A stretch of 64,000 bases of DNA from Sorghum bicolor (taxonomy: Eukaryota > Streptophyta > Magnoliopsida > Poales > Poaceae): the NCBI RefSeq assembly GCF_000003195.3, contig NC_012878.2, positions 57,164,629 through 57,228,628 of the forward strand. The letters run 5' to 3'. This document shows positions 22,737-33,717 of the stretch, one piece after another. The notes beneath the pieces were generated by a model that was not told the DNA's origin, did not search any database, and saw only the letters and a program-made list of their open reading frames with translations. A program made the translations under genes and the position numbers. Within the stretch, counting starts at the first letter, position 1. Each line of letters begins with the position of its first letter.

Positions 22737-22972
22737 AATGTTTAGTTGCGTCCAAAATCTAAAAACTTTCAAGATTTACTATTAAATAGAATCCTGTGAC
22801 ACATGCATAGAGTATTAATATAAATAAAAAATAACTAATTATATAGTTTGCGTGTAATTTGCAAGATATTTTTTTTGAAGTTAGTTAATCTATGATTAGA
22901 TAATAATTACTAAATACAAACAAAAGTTCTATTCTATGCAGATCCAAAAAGTTCTTGGATCTAAACAAGACC
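22737..22972 (+). mobile_element. M1 MITE, left tip lost
   Basis: It starts AATGTTTAGTTGCGTCC and ends GGATCTAAACAAGACC. Confidence 0.72.
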
Positions 22973-22994
22973 GAAATGCTCGCATCGGCGGTAT

Positions 22995-23222
22995 GGTGTT
23001 TTAGTTTTGAAAAGTTTTTGTCAAGAATTTCGTTTGTATTTTATAATTATTATCTAATTTTTAATTAATTAGGCTTAAAAGATTCATTTTGTAAATTACA
23101 GTAAAAAAATGTACAACTACTTATTTTTTATTTATATTTAATGTATTATGCACGTGCCCCAAGATTGATATAATAAAAAATCTTAAAATATTTTTAAATT
23201 TTGGTTGCAACTAAACAAGGTT
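22995..23222 (-). mobile_element. M1 MITE, strongly diverged
   Basis: It starts GGTGTTTTAGTTTTG and ends GCAACTAAACAAGGTT. The core is AT-shifted. Confidence 0.65.
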
Positions 23223-23257
23223 CAGTTAACATAACCAATATGACTATTGCCCACTTA

Positions 23258-23742
23258 GGCCATGTTTAGTTCTTTTTTTTCAAATTGGACACTGTAGCAC
23301 TTTTGCTTGTATTTAACAATTATTGTCCAATTATAGACTAACTAGCCTCAAAAGATTTGTCTCGCAAATTATAGGTAAACTGTGTAATTAGTTATTTTTT
23401 TATCTATATTTAGCACATTATGCTTGGCCGCAAGATTTAATATGACTAGAAATCTGAAAAATTTTGTAAATTTTTTGAACCAAGGCCTTGTTTAGATCTG
23501 ATTTTTTTGGATTTGACACTGTAGCACTTTTATTTTTATTTAACAAATATTATTCAATTATAGAGTAACTAGGCTTAAAAGATTCGTCTCGCGATTTACA
23601 GCCAAACTGTGCAATTAGTTTTTGTTTTCATATATATATTTAGTGCTCTATGAATATGCCGCAAGATTCGATGTGACGGGAATCTTCAAAAATTTTTCGT
23701 TTTTTCGTTTTTGGGTGAACTAAACATTGCCTAAACAAGGTC
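23258..23742 (-). mobile_element. M1 copy split by a nested M1
   Basis: The body starts GGCCATGTTTAGTTC and runs to TTTTTTGAACCAA at 23483. Its terminus ACAAGGTC lies at 23735-23742 after the nested copy. Confidence 0.78.
23484..23731 (-). mobile_element. M1 MITE nested in the preceding copy
   Basis: The ends are GGCCTTGTTTAGATC and GAACTAAACATTGCC. It is flanked by CAA on the left and TAA on the right, consistent with a TAA duplication with one substitution. Confidence 0.8.
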
Positions 23743-24570
23743 TATTGTACCCATACTACTGCTCTACAATACGGAGTATACTCCGTAGGTACAGTACCGT
23801 ATGGTGATGCGCAGAGCACGCTACACTCTCTGTCCGCATCCATCCATCCATCCATCCACGTCTCTCTCCTCTGCCGCCCGCCTGCATGCCTGCGCTGCGC
23901 CAGCCATCACTGTTCGCGTCTCCCGCATCGTCCGCTCTCTTTTTTCACCTGCAGCGGCAGGCCGGCAGCTGACCGGTGACCACCGCTCCGGCGCTCTCCC
24001 CATTTTTTTACTACTGTACACGTACTACTACTCCACGATCGCCAAAGGCAAGAATGCAGCGCGCAAGTGTTACTGGCACGGGCACGGGCGCACAGGCGTC
24101 CCCCTCACGCACGCACCCTTCTTTTGCGTTCGCTGCCCCTGCTGGCTGGCTGGCTCACACAGCTACAGTGACAGCCACGGAACCCCCGCCCTCTCTGTCC
24201 TCGTCTCCCTCTCCTAGCTCTAGCTGGATAGGTGGGCTGGGCTGTGGGTAGGGAGGAGGAGTAGGAGGGTAGCTGCCTATAGCCTCGGCCTCCATAACCC
24301 CCCATTCATGGCCATTACCACGATGTGTCACCCCACCACACCGCCCTCTCCGATGCTGCCTCCCTGCTAACCATCTCCTCTCCCTGGTGGCCTGGTGGTT
24401 CTTTCTTTCTTGGCCTTCTTGCCCTGCAGCCTCCTCCACCCCCACCCTCCTCATTAATCACTTGCTAGCTCCCTGCCTCCTTCCCGCTCCCCGCCTGCCG
24501 CTCCCCTTCTCGTGCTCCGCGCCCGTGCCTCGCCCGGCGCCGCCCGCCCGCCCGCCCGCCCGCAGTAGCC
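23743..24570 (+). promoter_or_regulatory. Upstream region and probable 5' leader of the ARF3-type gene
   Basis: M1 elements stop abruptly at 23,742 and the sequence becomes GC- and CT-rich. It holds a (CATC)n run near 23,838-23,857 and a (CCCG)n run at about 24,539-24,563 just before the start codon. I see no convincing TATA box. The transcription start is not determinable from sequence alone. Confidence 0.5.
24308..24370 (+). other. Possible upstream ORF of the ARF3-type gene
   Basis: A 20-codon ATG-to-TAA frame lies 200 bp before the main start. It matters only if transcription begins upstream of it. ETTIN mRNA in Arabidopsis is known to carry upstream ORFs, so this is a plausible but unproven translational control element. 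Confidence 0.35.
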
Positions 24571-27500
24571 ATGGCGGGGATCGACCTCAACGACACCGTG
24601 GAGGAGGACGAGGAGGAGGCGGAGCCCGGCAACCCCGCCTGCTCCCAGCAAAGCCGGACCAGCTCCGCGGCCACGCCCCCACCCCCGCCGCTGACCCCGC
24701 TGCTCCAGCCGAGGCCGGGCGCCGCGGTGTGCCTCGAGCTCTGGCACGCCTGCGCCGGCCCCGTCGCGCCGCTGCCGCGGAAAGGGACCGTCGTCGTCTA
24801 CCTCCCGCAGGGACACCTGGAGCACCTCGGTGACGCCGCCGCGGCCGCAGCCGGAGGCGCGCCGGCGCCCGCCGCCCTGCCGCCCCACGTCTTCTGCCGC
24901 GTCGTCGACGTCACTCTCCATGTGCGTGCGCCGGTTCTTGCTCCCGCGAGCTCCTCAATGTGTGTGTTTGTGTGTCCGCGTGCGTGGGTGGGTTGCCCCG
25001 TGCGGGTGTGCGGCTTCCATTGACTTGTCGTCCTCTTGCGCTCGTTGCAGGCGGACGCGTCCACGGACGAGGTGTACGCCCAGCTCGCCCTCGTCGCCGA
25101 GAACGAGGTTCGCGGAAGCTACAGTGCTCCACCGGAATTGGATTCGGTTTGGTTTCTCCGTTGCGTCCATTAAGATGACATTTTTGGGCTGATTTGCGTT
25201 TCTTGTGGCGCTTGCTTCCGACGCGTCGTGCAGGATGTCGCGAGGCGGCTGCGCGGAGGGTCCGAGGACGGGAGCGCTGGGGACGGCGACGACGGGGAGG
25301 CCGTGAAGCAGCGGTTCTCGCGGATGCCGCACATGTTCTGCAAGACGCTCACGGCCTCCGACACCAGCACGCACGGCGGCTTCTCCGTGCCGCGCCGCGC
25401 CGCCGAGGACTGCTTCCCGCCTCTGGTTCGCTTGCGCTGGGCTTTCATCTTTTGGGTGCCCGGTTGGTGCTCTCAGCTGCGATTCTGAATCATGTGGTCT
25501 TGGGGCGTGCAGGACTACAGCCAGCAGCGGCCGTCGCAGGAGCTTGTCGCCAAGGATTTGCACGGAACCGAGTGGAGGTTCCGCCACATTTATCGAGGTA
25601 CATGAACAGATACTGAGATATGAGCTGTGCACATATACCTATTTTTCAGCAGGCTTCTGTGCCTGTTCACCCTGAATCATTCATCAGTATCGGTGAATGA
25701 TGTTGAATGGTTGCACTTCATTCGGTGACTAGTGTTTTACAGGACTTGCATTTCTTATTTGGATTGAGCACTTGGGAATGTTCATCTTTGCTCACTTAAG
25801 TCCTGGATTTGCAGTCATGATTCTTCAGTCATCCTTTTGCTATATATGTCACCATTATATGATCACAACTAATAATGATTACATGTGGGGGTTGTACAAA
25901 CTATGCCAATGTTTCCTGCTCTCTGCATTGCTATCTTGTGTGCTATTCTCAGCATTTCTCATGTCATTGGTTAGTTATTGCGGTTGTACTTAAAATTTAC
26001 CGTTTTGCTCATGAAAATCATCTGTTTTTTTTGTTTGGAAAGTTATGGTCCCGTTTTAAGGAATGTAAAGGACAAACACGAGAAGTTATGTCATGTGTGT
26101 GGTCCTTGATTTCTCATGAATCTGCATCTGAATGGGATGCAGGCCAGCCCCGCAGGCACCTTTTAACCACTGGATGGAGTGCATTTGTCAACAAGAAGAA
26201 GCTTGTCTCAGGGGACGCTGTACTATTTTTGAGGTAGGCCACCGCTAACATGGAGATAATTATCACATATTGGTGTTGGTCCTTTCTGAAGATTCCTCAT
26301 AATTTTCAGAGGTGATGATGGGGAGCTAAGACTTGGAGTGCGCCGTGCAGCTCAGCTTAAAAATGGATCTGCTTTTCCAGCTCTTTATAATCAGTGTTCT
26401 AATCTTGGTTCACTAGCTAACGTAGCACATGCTGTGGCCACAAAAAGCGTGTTCCACATCTACTACAACCCCAGGTGATGATGAATATAGCTGTTTCTCT
26501 TTAATGATTTGCACATTCATGTTGATGCTGATCTTTAAGATGATATGAACTAAAATGTGCTTTTTAGCTACAATGCAATTACAATTTACTGGTTGATGAG
26601 GATTTGAAATCTTGTGTGATCATTTCTTAAGCTGTTTCATGTAACACAGCAAGTCCTATTACATTAGTTTCAAGAGCTACCCATTTACCATGACATAATT
26701 TATCTAGTAATTCAGGACTCTTAGTGGAATCCAACATTAAGTGATATTATTAATCTTTGAATTGATGTATGTTGCCACTTGCATTTGGACCTTTTCAATC
26801 AAAAATCTAGTTCGACATCTCTTTTTTTAGATATCATGATCATGACAAGTACACAAGTAGCGAGTGACCTTTGGTTCTTATGTATGTCGTGTCCATTTTT
26901 ACCTTCTTGGACCCTGACGTGGTAAATTAGAAAGTTTTGTTAATAAATATTCTCTAAAAAATGGAACTATAAATGAGTTTTGCTGCAAGCCTTACCTTTT
27001 TATCTACCAACAACTATGACCCTGATGGCAATTACTGCTTTCCAAAAACCTTACAGATTAAGCCAATCTGAATTCATTATACCGTATTCAAAGTTTATGA
27101 AGAGCTTCAGTCAACAATTTTCTGCTGGTTTGAGGTTCAAAATGAGATATGAGAGTGATGATGCTTCTGAAAGAAGGTTGGTGTTCTCCAAAACGTTGTT
27201 CTTATCTTACATGGATTTATTAAGGTTGACACATGAGAGTATTATGCAGATGCACTGGGGTAATAGCAGGAATTGGTGATGCTGACCCCATGTGGCGTGG
27301 TTCGAAGTGGAAATGTTTGATGGTATGTTGCCTTTAAGTTTTAGTGCTTCACTTTCTGTATAACTTTTCAGGTGGTAAATTTTAGATACATAAGAAAATA
27401 ACCTATGTAAGATACATATAGAATATAACCTGTATCTGTTCATACAGGACACTACACATTTGCGTCATATAGTTGCCTCTGCTACCTAGCACTATTTGCT

Positions 27501-29383
27501 TGCTAATAAGCCAATAAGCAATCTTGCACATCTATCCACTAATACAATGCACAATGAATGTTGAGGATTGCAACTGACAGCCTACTATGCATCCTGTGCT
27601 CCCTCAGCTGTTTGATGTATTAGGTTGATCGTGACATGTCTTTATCTAAAAAAGAGGCTTGCCTTGTGCCAGCCTGGTTTCCTTAACCGGGTCACTACTA
27701 AGTAAATTGTTGAATTATGAAATGTAAATGGAATAATAGAATTGGTAGATGTTGTGATTTGCATTGATCTGATCATGGAAATATATACATGGTGAAGTAG
27801 TTTGGTGAAACGGTGTCTTGGCCTGATAGGATAGGGCAACCTTTTCCACTCTCTGTGCCAAAGGACATGCCCCTTTGGTGGTTATGGTAACCACCTAATA
27901 ATACAATTACTGGTGCCTACTCTCATCTCGATGAAATTGATGAGATCGTTTTTCACAAAATAAATCGGTTTATTTCACTTTGGTTTCTTATTACCCTGAG
28001 TGCACATTGTGGAGGCACATAATACTCTCTTGACTTAGTAAGCCAGGTCTAAATTGCTGCAATCTTAATCCTCTTGATGATCTTACATAATTTTTATATT
28101 AACCAATGATTCATTTTTGCAGGTCCGATGGGATGATGATGTAGATTTTCGTCGACCGAACAGGATTTCTCCTTGGGAGATTGAGCTGACTAGTTCAGTT
28201 TCAGGATCCCATCTGTCTGCACCAAATGCAAAGAGACTCAAACCATGTCTTCCCCCGGACTACCTAGTTCCAAGTATGTTCTCACCCCCCTCACCCCCCA
28301 AAAAATAATAATAAAACTGCCCACTTAATGATTATGTTGTTATCTTCCATCATGAGTAATATTTTCATTTTTGTAGATGGAAGTGGTTGTCCTGATTTTG
28401 CGGAATCTGCCCAATTCCACAAGGTCTTGCAAGGTCAAGAATTATTGGGTTATAGAACTCGTGACAATGCTGCTGTTGCAACTTCTCAGCCATGTGAAGC
28501 AAGGAACATGCAGTACATTGATGAGCGAAGTTGCTCCAATAATGTGAGTAACAGTATCCCAGGGGTTCCTAGAATTGGTGTCAGAACACCACTAGGAAAC
28601 CCTAGGTTTTCCTACCATTGCTCAGGCTTTGGGGAGTCTCCAAGATTCCAAAAGGTCTTGCAAGGTCAAGAAGTATTTCAACCCTACCGAGGAACTCTAG
28701 TCGATCCAAGTTTGAGAAATAGTGGCTTTCATCAGCAAGATGGTTCTCATGTGCCTACTCAAGCGAATAAGTGGCATCCACAGCTTCATGGGTGTGCTTT
28801 TCGTGGGACACAAGCACCAGCTATTCCATCTCAATCCTCATCGCCACCATCTGTCCTAATGTTTCAACGAGATAATCCAAAGATGTCCCCTTTTGAATTT
28901 GGGCATTGTCACATGGATAAGAATGAGGATATGCGTGCAATGTTTGGCCATGCTGGAGGTATTGGAAGAACTGAGCAAACAATGATGCTCCAGGCTCATA
29001 ATGTTTCTGGAGGAATGGGAAATAGAGATGTGACCGTTGAGAAATTTCAGCCCACTGTTGCTGTTGGAAGGGATGGATCAGACAACAGGGAAGTTACCAA
29101 AAATAGTTGCAAAATATTTGGCATATCTTTGACTGAGAAGGTTCCAGCAATCAAAGAAAAGGACTGTGGTGATACCAACTATCCATCCCCCTTCCTGTCT
29201 TTGAAGCAACACGTGCCAAAATCGCTGGGCAACAGTTGTGCCACTGTGAGTGTTCTACACCCTGTAACCTTGATGTCATTCTAGAGTAAACTTCCTTTTG
29301 ACTATATAATCCTGCAGATTCATGAGCAGAGGCCTGTTGTTGGTAGGGTGATTGATGTTTCAACAGTGGATATGATGATCTGA
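24571..29383 (+). CDS. ARF3: ETTIN/ARF3-type auxin response factor
   Basis: Auxin response factors are nuclear transcription factors that bind TGTCTC-like elements. ETTIN/ARF3 members act mainly as repressors in organ polarity and flower patterning. My model has 11 exons: 24571-24921, 25051-25107, 25234-25425, 25513-25597, 26143-26233, 26310-26474, 27057-27176, 27250-27322, 28123-28273, 28377-29245 and 29318-29383. It totals 2,220 bp or 739 aa, and all introns are GT-AG. The B3 DNA-binding domain spans about residues 170-270 ([20 protein letters not shown], then [20 protein letters not shown]). The auxin-response domain lies at about 295-378 ([11 protein letters not shown], ending RGSKWKCLM). 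The C-terminus ends VDMMI with no PB1 domain, the hallmark of ETTIN-type ARFs. Two tasiR-ARF sites lie in exon 10. The start ATG has a strong context, GCCATGG. The symbol is by family; grasses have several ARF3 paralogues. Confidence 0.95.
28421..28441 (+). promoter_or_regulatory. tasiR-ARF target site A
   Basis: The 21-nt site AAGGTCTTGCAAGGTCAAG + AA, coding for KVLQGQE (residues 444-450), matches the known target of TAS3-derived tasiR-ARF small RNAs. It lies in exon 10 of the ARF3-type gene. In plants, paired sites of this kind limit ARF3 expression on the upper side of the leaf. Confidence 0.92.
28652..28672 (+). promoter_or_regulatory. tasiR-ARF target site B
   Basis: This 21-nt stretch is identical to site A, 231 bp downstream and in the same frame, again coding KVLQGQE (residues 521-527). 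Flanking bases differ, so the identity is confined to the small-RNA match and its immediate neighbourhood. Confidence 0.92.
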
Positions 29384-29823
29384 TCTGTTGGAAAAGTTGT
29401 CCTGAAGGTGAAGACATGCTAGCACCGCTTTCGTCTTCATGTTTGTTACATTCGCAGCATCAAAGCATATAGGTTGGTTGTTCTTGAGCTCATGCTTTTA
29501 TTGTTGTGATGTATTTTTGCAGGCTGTATTGTGTAGTGTGGATAGTCAGGTGGTTGATGATCCGGTATGATGAAGGTGGATGGATCAACGACGCTGATCA
29601 AACATGTATCCTAGTTGTAGCTGTTAGAGCACTTTGTATGACAACCGTGAGTGCTCCATGTTATCAGCATTTGTTGCTGCTTACAACTTGCCTCTATGTT
29701 TATAAGCCGTATGCTATGACAAACCCATTTATAGAGTGTTTATTTGCATTGGCATAGTTCTAGTAGACTATGAATGTGTGAGAACAAATTTGCTTGGGGC
29801 CGCTTAAGATCCACGGCTTTGCC
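29384..29823 (+). other. 3' flank of the ARF3-type gene
   Basis: This is a probable 3' UTR. A TTTTTGCAG at 29,514-29,522 could be the acceptor of a 3' UTR intron, but this is not certain. No other gene is seen. Confidence 0.4.
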
Positions 29824-30268
29824 TTATAAGAACGTAACAAAAAAAAAGCAAAGATGGAAAAAAGAGCGTAAAAATGCAGAAGGATAAACATTGGTTGTAA
29901 AAATTGGAATAGGTTGGACAGGGTGCACCTCAGGTCCCACCCCCGTGAGGAAGGCGTTCAGGTTGGTTATGTGTTGTCCGCAGCGAGCGAGTGCTTGCAC
30001 TTGCAAGCTGTGAACTTCCTCGACGGTCGAGGCATCGTTCTCGACGAGAAGCCCGGACAGATCGTGCTGATTCTGCATTCCTTGCATAGTTGCCTGCGTC
30101 CGTGCCAACTTCTTGGACTTTGGTCGTACGCTCGTGACCGTGCGCCCGAGGTCCGCCAACTTCTTGGAAAGCATGTCGCCAACACCTCTTTCTCACGAGA
30201 GTTGCCGTCGCGACACCGCCCCCATACGATCCTTGACCCAGTGCGTCCAGTCTCCGTCGCTTTCTGAA
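29824..30268 (-). pseudogene. Relic coding fragment with in-frame stop, unrecognised
   Basis: Reading leftwards from 30,268, one frame gives ESDGDWTHWVKDRMGAVSRR, then QLS, a TGA stop at 30,195-30,193, then a 116-codon open stretch from the ATG at 30,174. The open part includes KKLADLGRTVTSV and ASTVEEVHSLQVQALARCGQ, amphipathic and coiled-coil-like. A decayed MITE abuts the upstream end. I do not recognise the family; a transposon-derived or captured host exon is possible. It could also be chance. Confidence 0.35.
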
Positions 30269-30470
30269 AAATAATTTTGATTAAATATATATTAAAAATA
30301 TTAATATTTATGTTATATAATTAGTATTATTAGAAAAATCTTTAAATCTAGTTTTTAAATAAATTTATTTAGAGATATAAATACTGTACATATTTCCTAT
30401 AAATCAAATTAAATTAAAGAAACGCAAATAAAAAACGACATTTAATTTAGGACAGAGCGAGTAGGCGTGT
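30269..30470. mobile_element. Decayed Stowaway-like MITE
   Basis: The interior (ATTAATATTTATGTTATATAA, minus last base, then TTAGTATTATTAGAAAAATC) parallels the MITE at 35,800-36,031. The CTCCCTCC tips are lost. Confidence 0.5.
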
Positions 30471-31065
30471 TGCTGCGATCCTTGACCTCCGTGGTATTTC
30501 TGTTTCTGTTTCTTTCCTCCGAATACCTGAAATTTGGAGCAAGGTGTCACCACGTAACGTAATCATGGGCTAAAAAACTAATGAAGACTGAATAAACATG
30601 TTTTTAACGAAAAATATGGTACACGGTTTCCCGACGCAATGGGTCTTCCCTGATCGCTGATCATGTCAACCATCACATCCGGAAGGCAACATTCGCATTC
30701 GCATTTCCTGGGGGCAGTCAATCCAAATAGGGCAAAAACAGTTTGACAGAGGAGAATATATTGACATAAAGTGCGTAATTAGTCTGTCAGCAACCAGCAT
30801 GACTCCATTACTACTCCAATAGTCCAATGTTAGCTTACTTCACCCAAACACTAAAGTCACATTTGCCATGGAATATATCAAAGTCATCAGATGCATAACC
30901 CAACAAGACAAAAGAGTGCATCCTGATTCCTGAGCATACTAAAACTCATTCTCCTACAGAATCACACAAGACAGTGTATCCTCATTCCTGAACATACTAA
31001 ACCCTATCCTCCTAAACATTAATAAGTCTGCCACCAGCCCACCACACCTTTACCAGGCCTTCTCC
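30471..31065. other. Intergenic between convergent genes
   Basis: It includes the likely 3' UTR of the NSE2-type gene near 31,000. Near-duplicates (CATCCTGATTCCTGAGCATAC at 30,919, minus its last base, and ATCCTCATTCCTGAACATAC at 30,978) mark a small local repeat. Confidence 0.4.
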
Positions 31066-33585
31066 TCACTCCTCGTCATCGTCAAGTAGATCGGTCAAGT
31101 CGTCTATATTTGTAGCATTTGGAGCACCGGTCTCTGATGAACGCAGCTCTTCAATTTCAATACGGAGGAGGGGATCGCAGATAACCTTCCCTCTTTCTAG
31201 GACTCTAGGACAGCCTGATTGATGAAGAAAAAACAAAGTGAGGGTCTCATGAAAAGGAAGCACCAAGGAATGGCCAGGGAGTAATGATATACCTGCAATA
31301 GGGCACTGTGGTGGTTTTTTGGTCCTTATATATTGCATTACTGGGTCCTTTTCATATATGTGCTTGCAATCCACACTACATAGGAAATTATCATCAGTTC
31401 AATGAATTATATATCTACATGTATACTGAACAGATAACATCCAAATGCCTAAGTACTACCACCGTTTCAAATTATAGTTCTATAACTGACTCAATTTTTA
31501 GAAAAGTGTAGTATATCATTTACAAATTCAAATAAATGCATTATCAAAACAAATTACAAGGAGAATTTAATGACGAAAAAATGACGTTGTGGATGTTAAT
31601 GCTTTTTTAAGACTTGGTCAAAGTTAGATACGTTTGATTAAGGACAAAGCTAAAGTGAACTATAATTTGTAATAGAGAAAGTAGTTAACTAGCAATCCCC
31701 TTAATTCAGTAGAACAAATGTTATTCCGTCTGTCCATTTGTACAAGGCATATTTCTTTTCATTAAGGCTATGACCCCCCCCCCCCCCCCAAAAAAAAACC
31801 CATTATTAATGCATAACTTTTGTGACACCGAATTCATCCTATTATATTCATATAACAATTTTTATGATTTTGTATCACATAAATAAAAAACCAATGGATT
31901 AATTGTCACTCAAATCCTTATACAATCATCCTATTATATTCATATAACAATTTTTATGATGTTGTATCACATAAATAAAAAACAAATGGATTAATTGTCA
32001 CTCAAATCCATATACTAAAGAAACAAAGCATGTTATGGAGTAATAACCAATTGGGGATTTATCAGCCAAGATGGCACAGTGTTGTATCAAAGTATACCAT
32101 GGTGACAGAAAGGAAATTATTACTTTTGGGCTGTCTCAAAGTAAGTCAGGTTGCTAGAAAGGGTTGTATAAGTAGCACCAGATATCTGGTGTAAAGACTG
32201 TTACACTATTGACAAGGGCAAACTAGTAGCTCCCTCAGGGAGACAGAGAGCTGAGAAGAAATCATTCTACTGACATGAATACCATATCAAATGAGGCCAG
32301 GAAAATCCAGATTTCATTAAATCACCGAAAGGATACAGACCAAATATAGTACTCAACAAACATAATTCAAAGTGCTGTTGAAACATGTTGTTTGTGCCTA
32401 CAACTTTCGCTCCATCTTTATCAGTTGTGAATGATCATTCTCTTTTTAGCATGACAGGACTTAAAAAATTCTGTAAATTTCACCAGGTTGAACAATTTCC
32501 GCACAACCATCACTTATTGAGTTAGAAAACCCCACTAAGAATATTCAAAGAGATACAGAAGTACAGAACAGAATTATAATCATACCAGCGAACTGGATCT
32601 ATCAGTTCAATCACAGGCTTTCCAGTTAATGGGCATGTGACATTTAAGATGCTCATCTGAGTGCTAGTCATGACAATGTCCTCCTGTTCCTCACCAGGCA
32701 TAGGCTGACCAGCATGGTGAACATTCTGCAGAAAAAAAAACACAAGACATCAGAAGATAAGACATTTTGCGAAATTACACAAACATATCCTTTCTGTTTC
32801 CAAATTCACATTCTAGCTATTGTAATCACATGCGAGCAACTAGCTAATGCAGGGAGCACGGGTACAATGCATAATCCTGAAAGATCATCAAATGACCATT
32901 AGCATGCTACTCTGTAACACATACCCAGACAGACTCCCTGAACTGCCGTAGGAGTGGGTGGTTCTGTTGTGATGCTGATGACGCTCCTTTAATCTTGCTA
33001 ACCTCCACCTCGATCAATGTTTTGAAATCCGTTGGCTTTGAGTGGAGACCGAACCAAAACAACAAGACTAAGAAGACTTAGACATAATTATTCCAAATCC
33101 GCCCTAAATTGCTTCAATTCGGACTGCAGGCAGCACCCCTACCTGATCAGATGGCTGATACACCACAGGCACCGCCTTAATCGCCTGGGCCATGGCCGCG
33201 CAGTCCTCGTACGAAGCCACCATCTCCTGAACCATCTCCTCAAGCTTGTTCACCTGAAATGAAAAAAAAAAAGCCCGTGCCATTGGAGGTGTGAGAGGGA
33301 GGGGGTTAGAGGCGATGTCAGATAGAGATTAAACAGTCGCGTTCGCTTGCCTTGTCGGACTTGCCGTTCCTCTCGAAGTCTACGGCGAGGGACTTCATGG
33401 TGTTGATTGCCTTCCGCATGTCCTGCGGGGAATCATTGACGGAGGGTTAGGGTTTTGCGGGCGGCGGAGGTGCGGAAGGGGAGGAAGAGAGGTGGGCGGC
33501 GGAGGGGGTTTACCGCGACTAGGGTTTGCGCCTCCGATGAGGCGACCTCGGCGGTGTTCACGAGCTTCGTGGCCATCGACGTCAT
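31066..33585 (-). CDS. MMS21: NSE2/MMS21/HPY2-type E3 SUMO ligase
   Basis: NSE2/MMS21 is the SUMO E3 ligase of the SMC5/6 complex; the plant member HPY2 is needed for genome stability and meristem cell cycling. My - strand model has 7 exons: 33585-33514, 33422-33351, 33253-33143, 33035-32925, 32725-32586, 31375-31293 and 31214-31066. It totals 738 bp or 245 aa, near the usual length. The N-terminal half is helical and coiled-coil-like (VNKLEEMVQEMV). The SP-RING lies at about 150-205: CPLTGKPVIELIDPVR, then CKHIYEK, then CPIAGC. Ligands C172, H174, C193 and C198 have the spacing I know for yeast Mms21. The C-terminus is acidic (DLTDLLDDDEE). Intron 2 uses a GC donor. Intron 5 (1,210 bp) holds a MITE and a tandem duplication. 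Confidence 0.94.
31456..31681. mobile_element. Stowaway-like MITE in NSE2 intron 5
   Basis: The left CACCGTTTCAAATTATAGTTC (less its first base) and right GAACTATAATTTGTAATAG are inverted, with TA at both edges. The tips are degraded. It lies wholly within the intron. Confidence 0.65.
31774..31798. repeat. C16-A9 homopolymer junction
   Basis: Sixteen C are followed by nine A within NSE2 intron 5. The exact lengths are prone to sequencing error. Confidence 0.8.
31835..32015. repeat. 92-bp tandem duplication in NSE2 intron 5
   Basis: The unit starting CATCCTATTATATTCATATA occurs at 31835 and again at 31927. The copies differ at only a few bases (for example GATTTTG versus GATGTTG), so the duplication is recent compared with the surrounding MITEs. 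Confidence 0.85.
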
Positions 33586-33691
33586 CTCCGGCGATGTCTT
33601 TCGAACTTCCGTTCAACGAGAGCGCGGGTCAGAAGAAGCTACAGAAACTTTTAGACCGAGCTGGAAGACAGAGGACAAGGGTGACTCGCGT

Positions 33692-33717
33692 TGGGCCGCA
33701 CAGGCGTGAGTTGGGCT
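33692..33717. promoter_or_regulatory. Site II-type TGGGCY motifs upstream of NSE2
   Basis: TGGGCC (33692-33697) and TGGGCT (33712-33717) lie about 110-130 bp before the NSE2 start. TGGGCY site II elements are bound by TCP factors and mark proliferation-linked plant genes. Confidence 0.5.

Noticed and set aside
24454..25632. Long - strand frames opposite ARF3 exons 1-4
   Set aside because: They are shadows of GC-rich coding exons and cross real introns.
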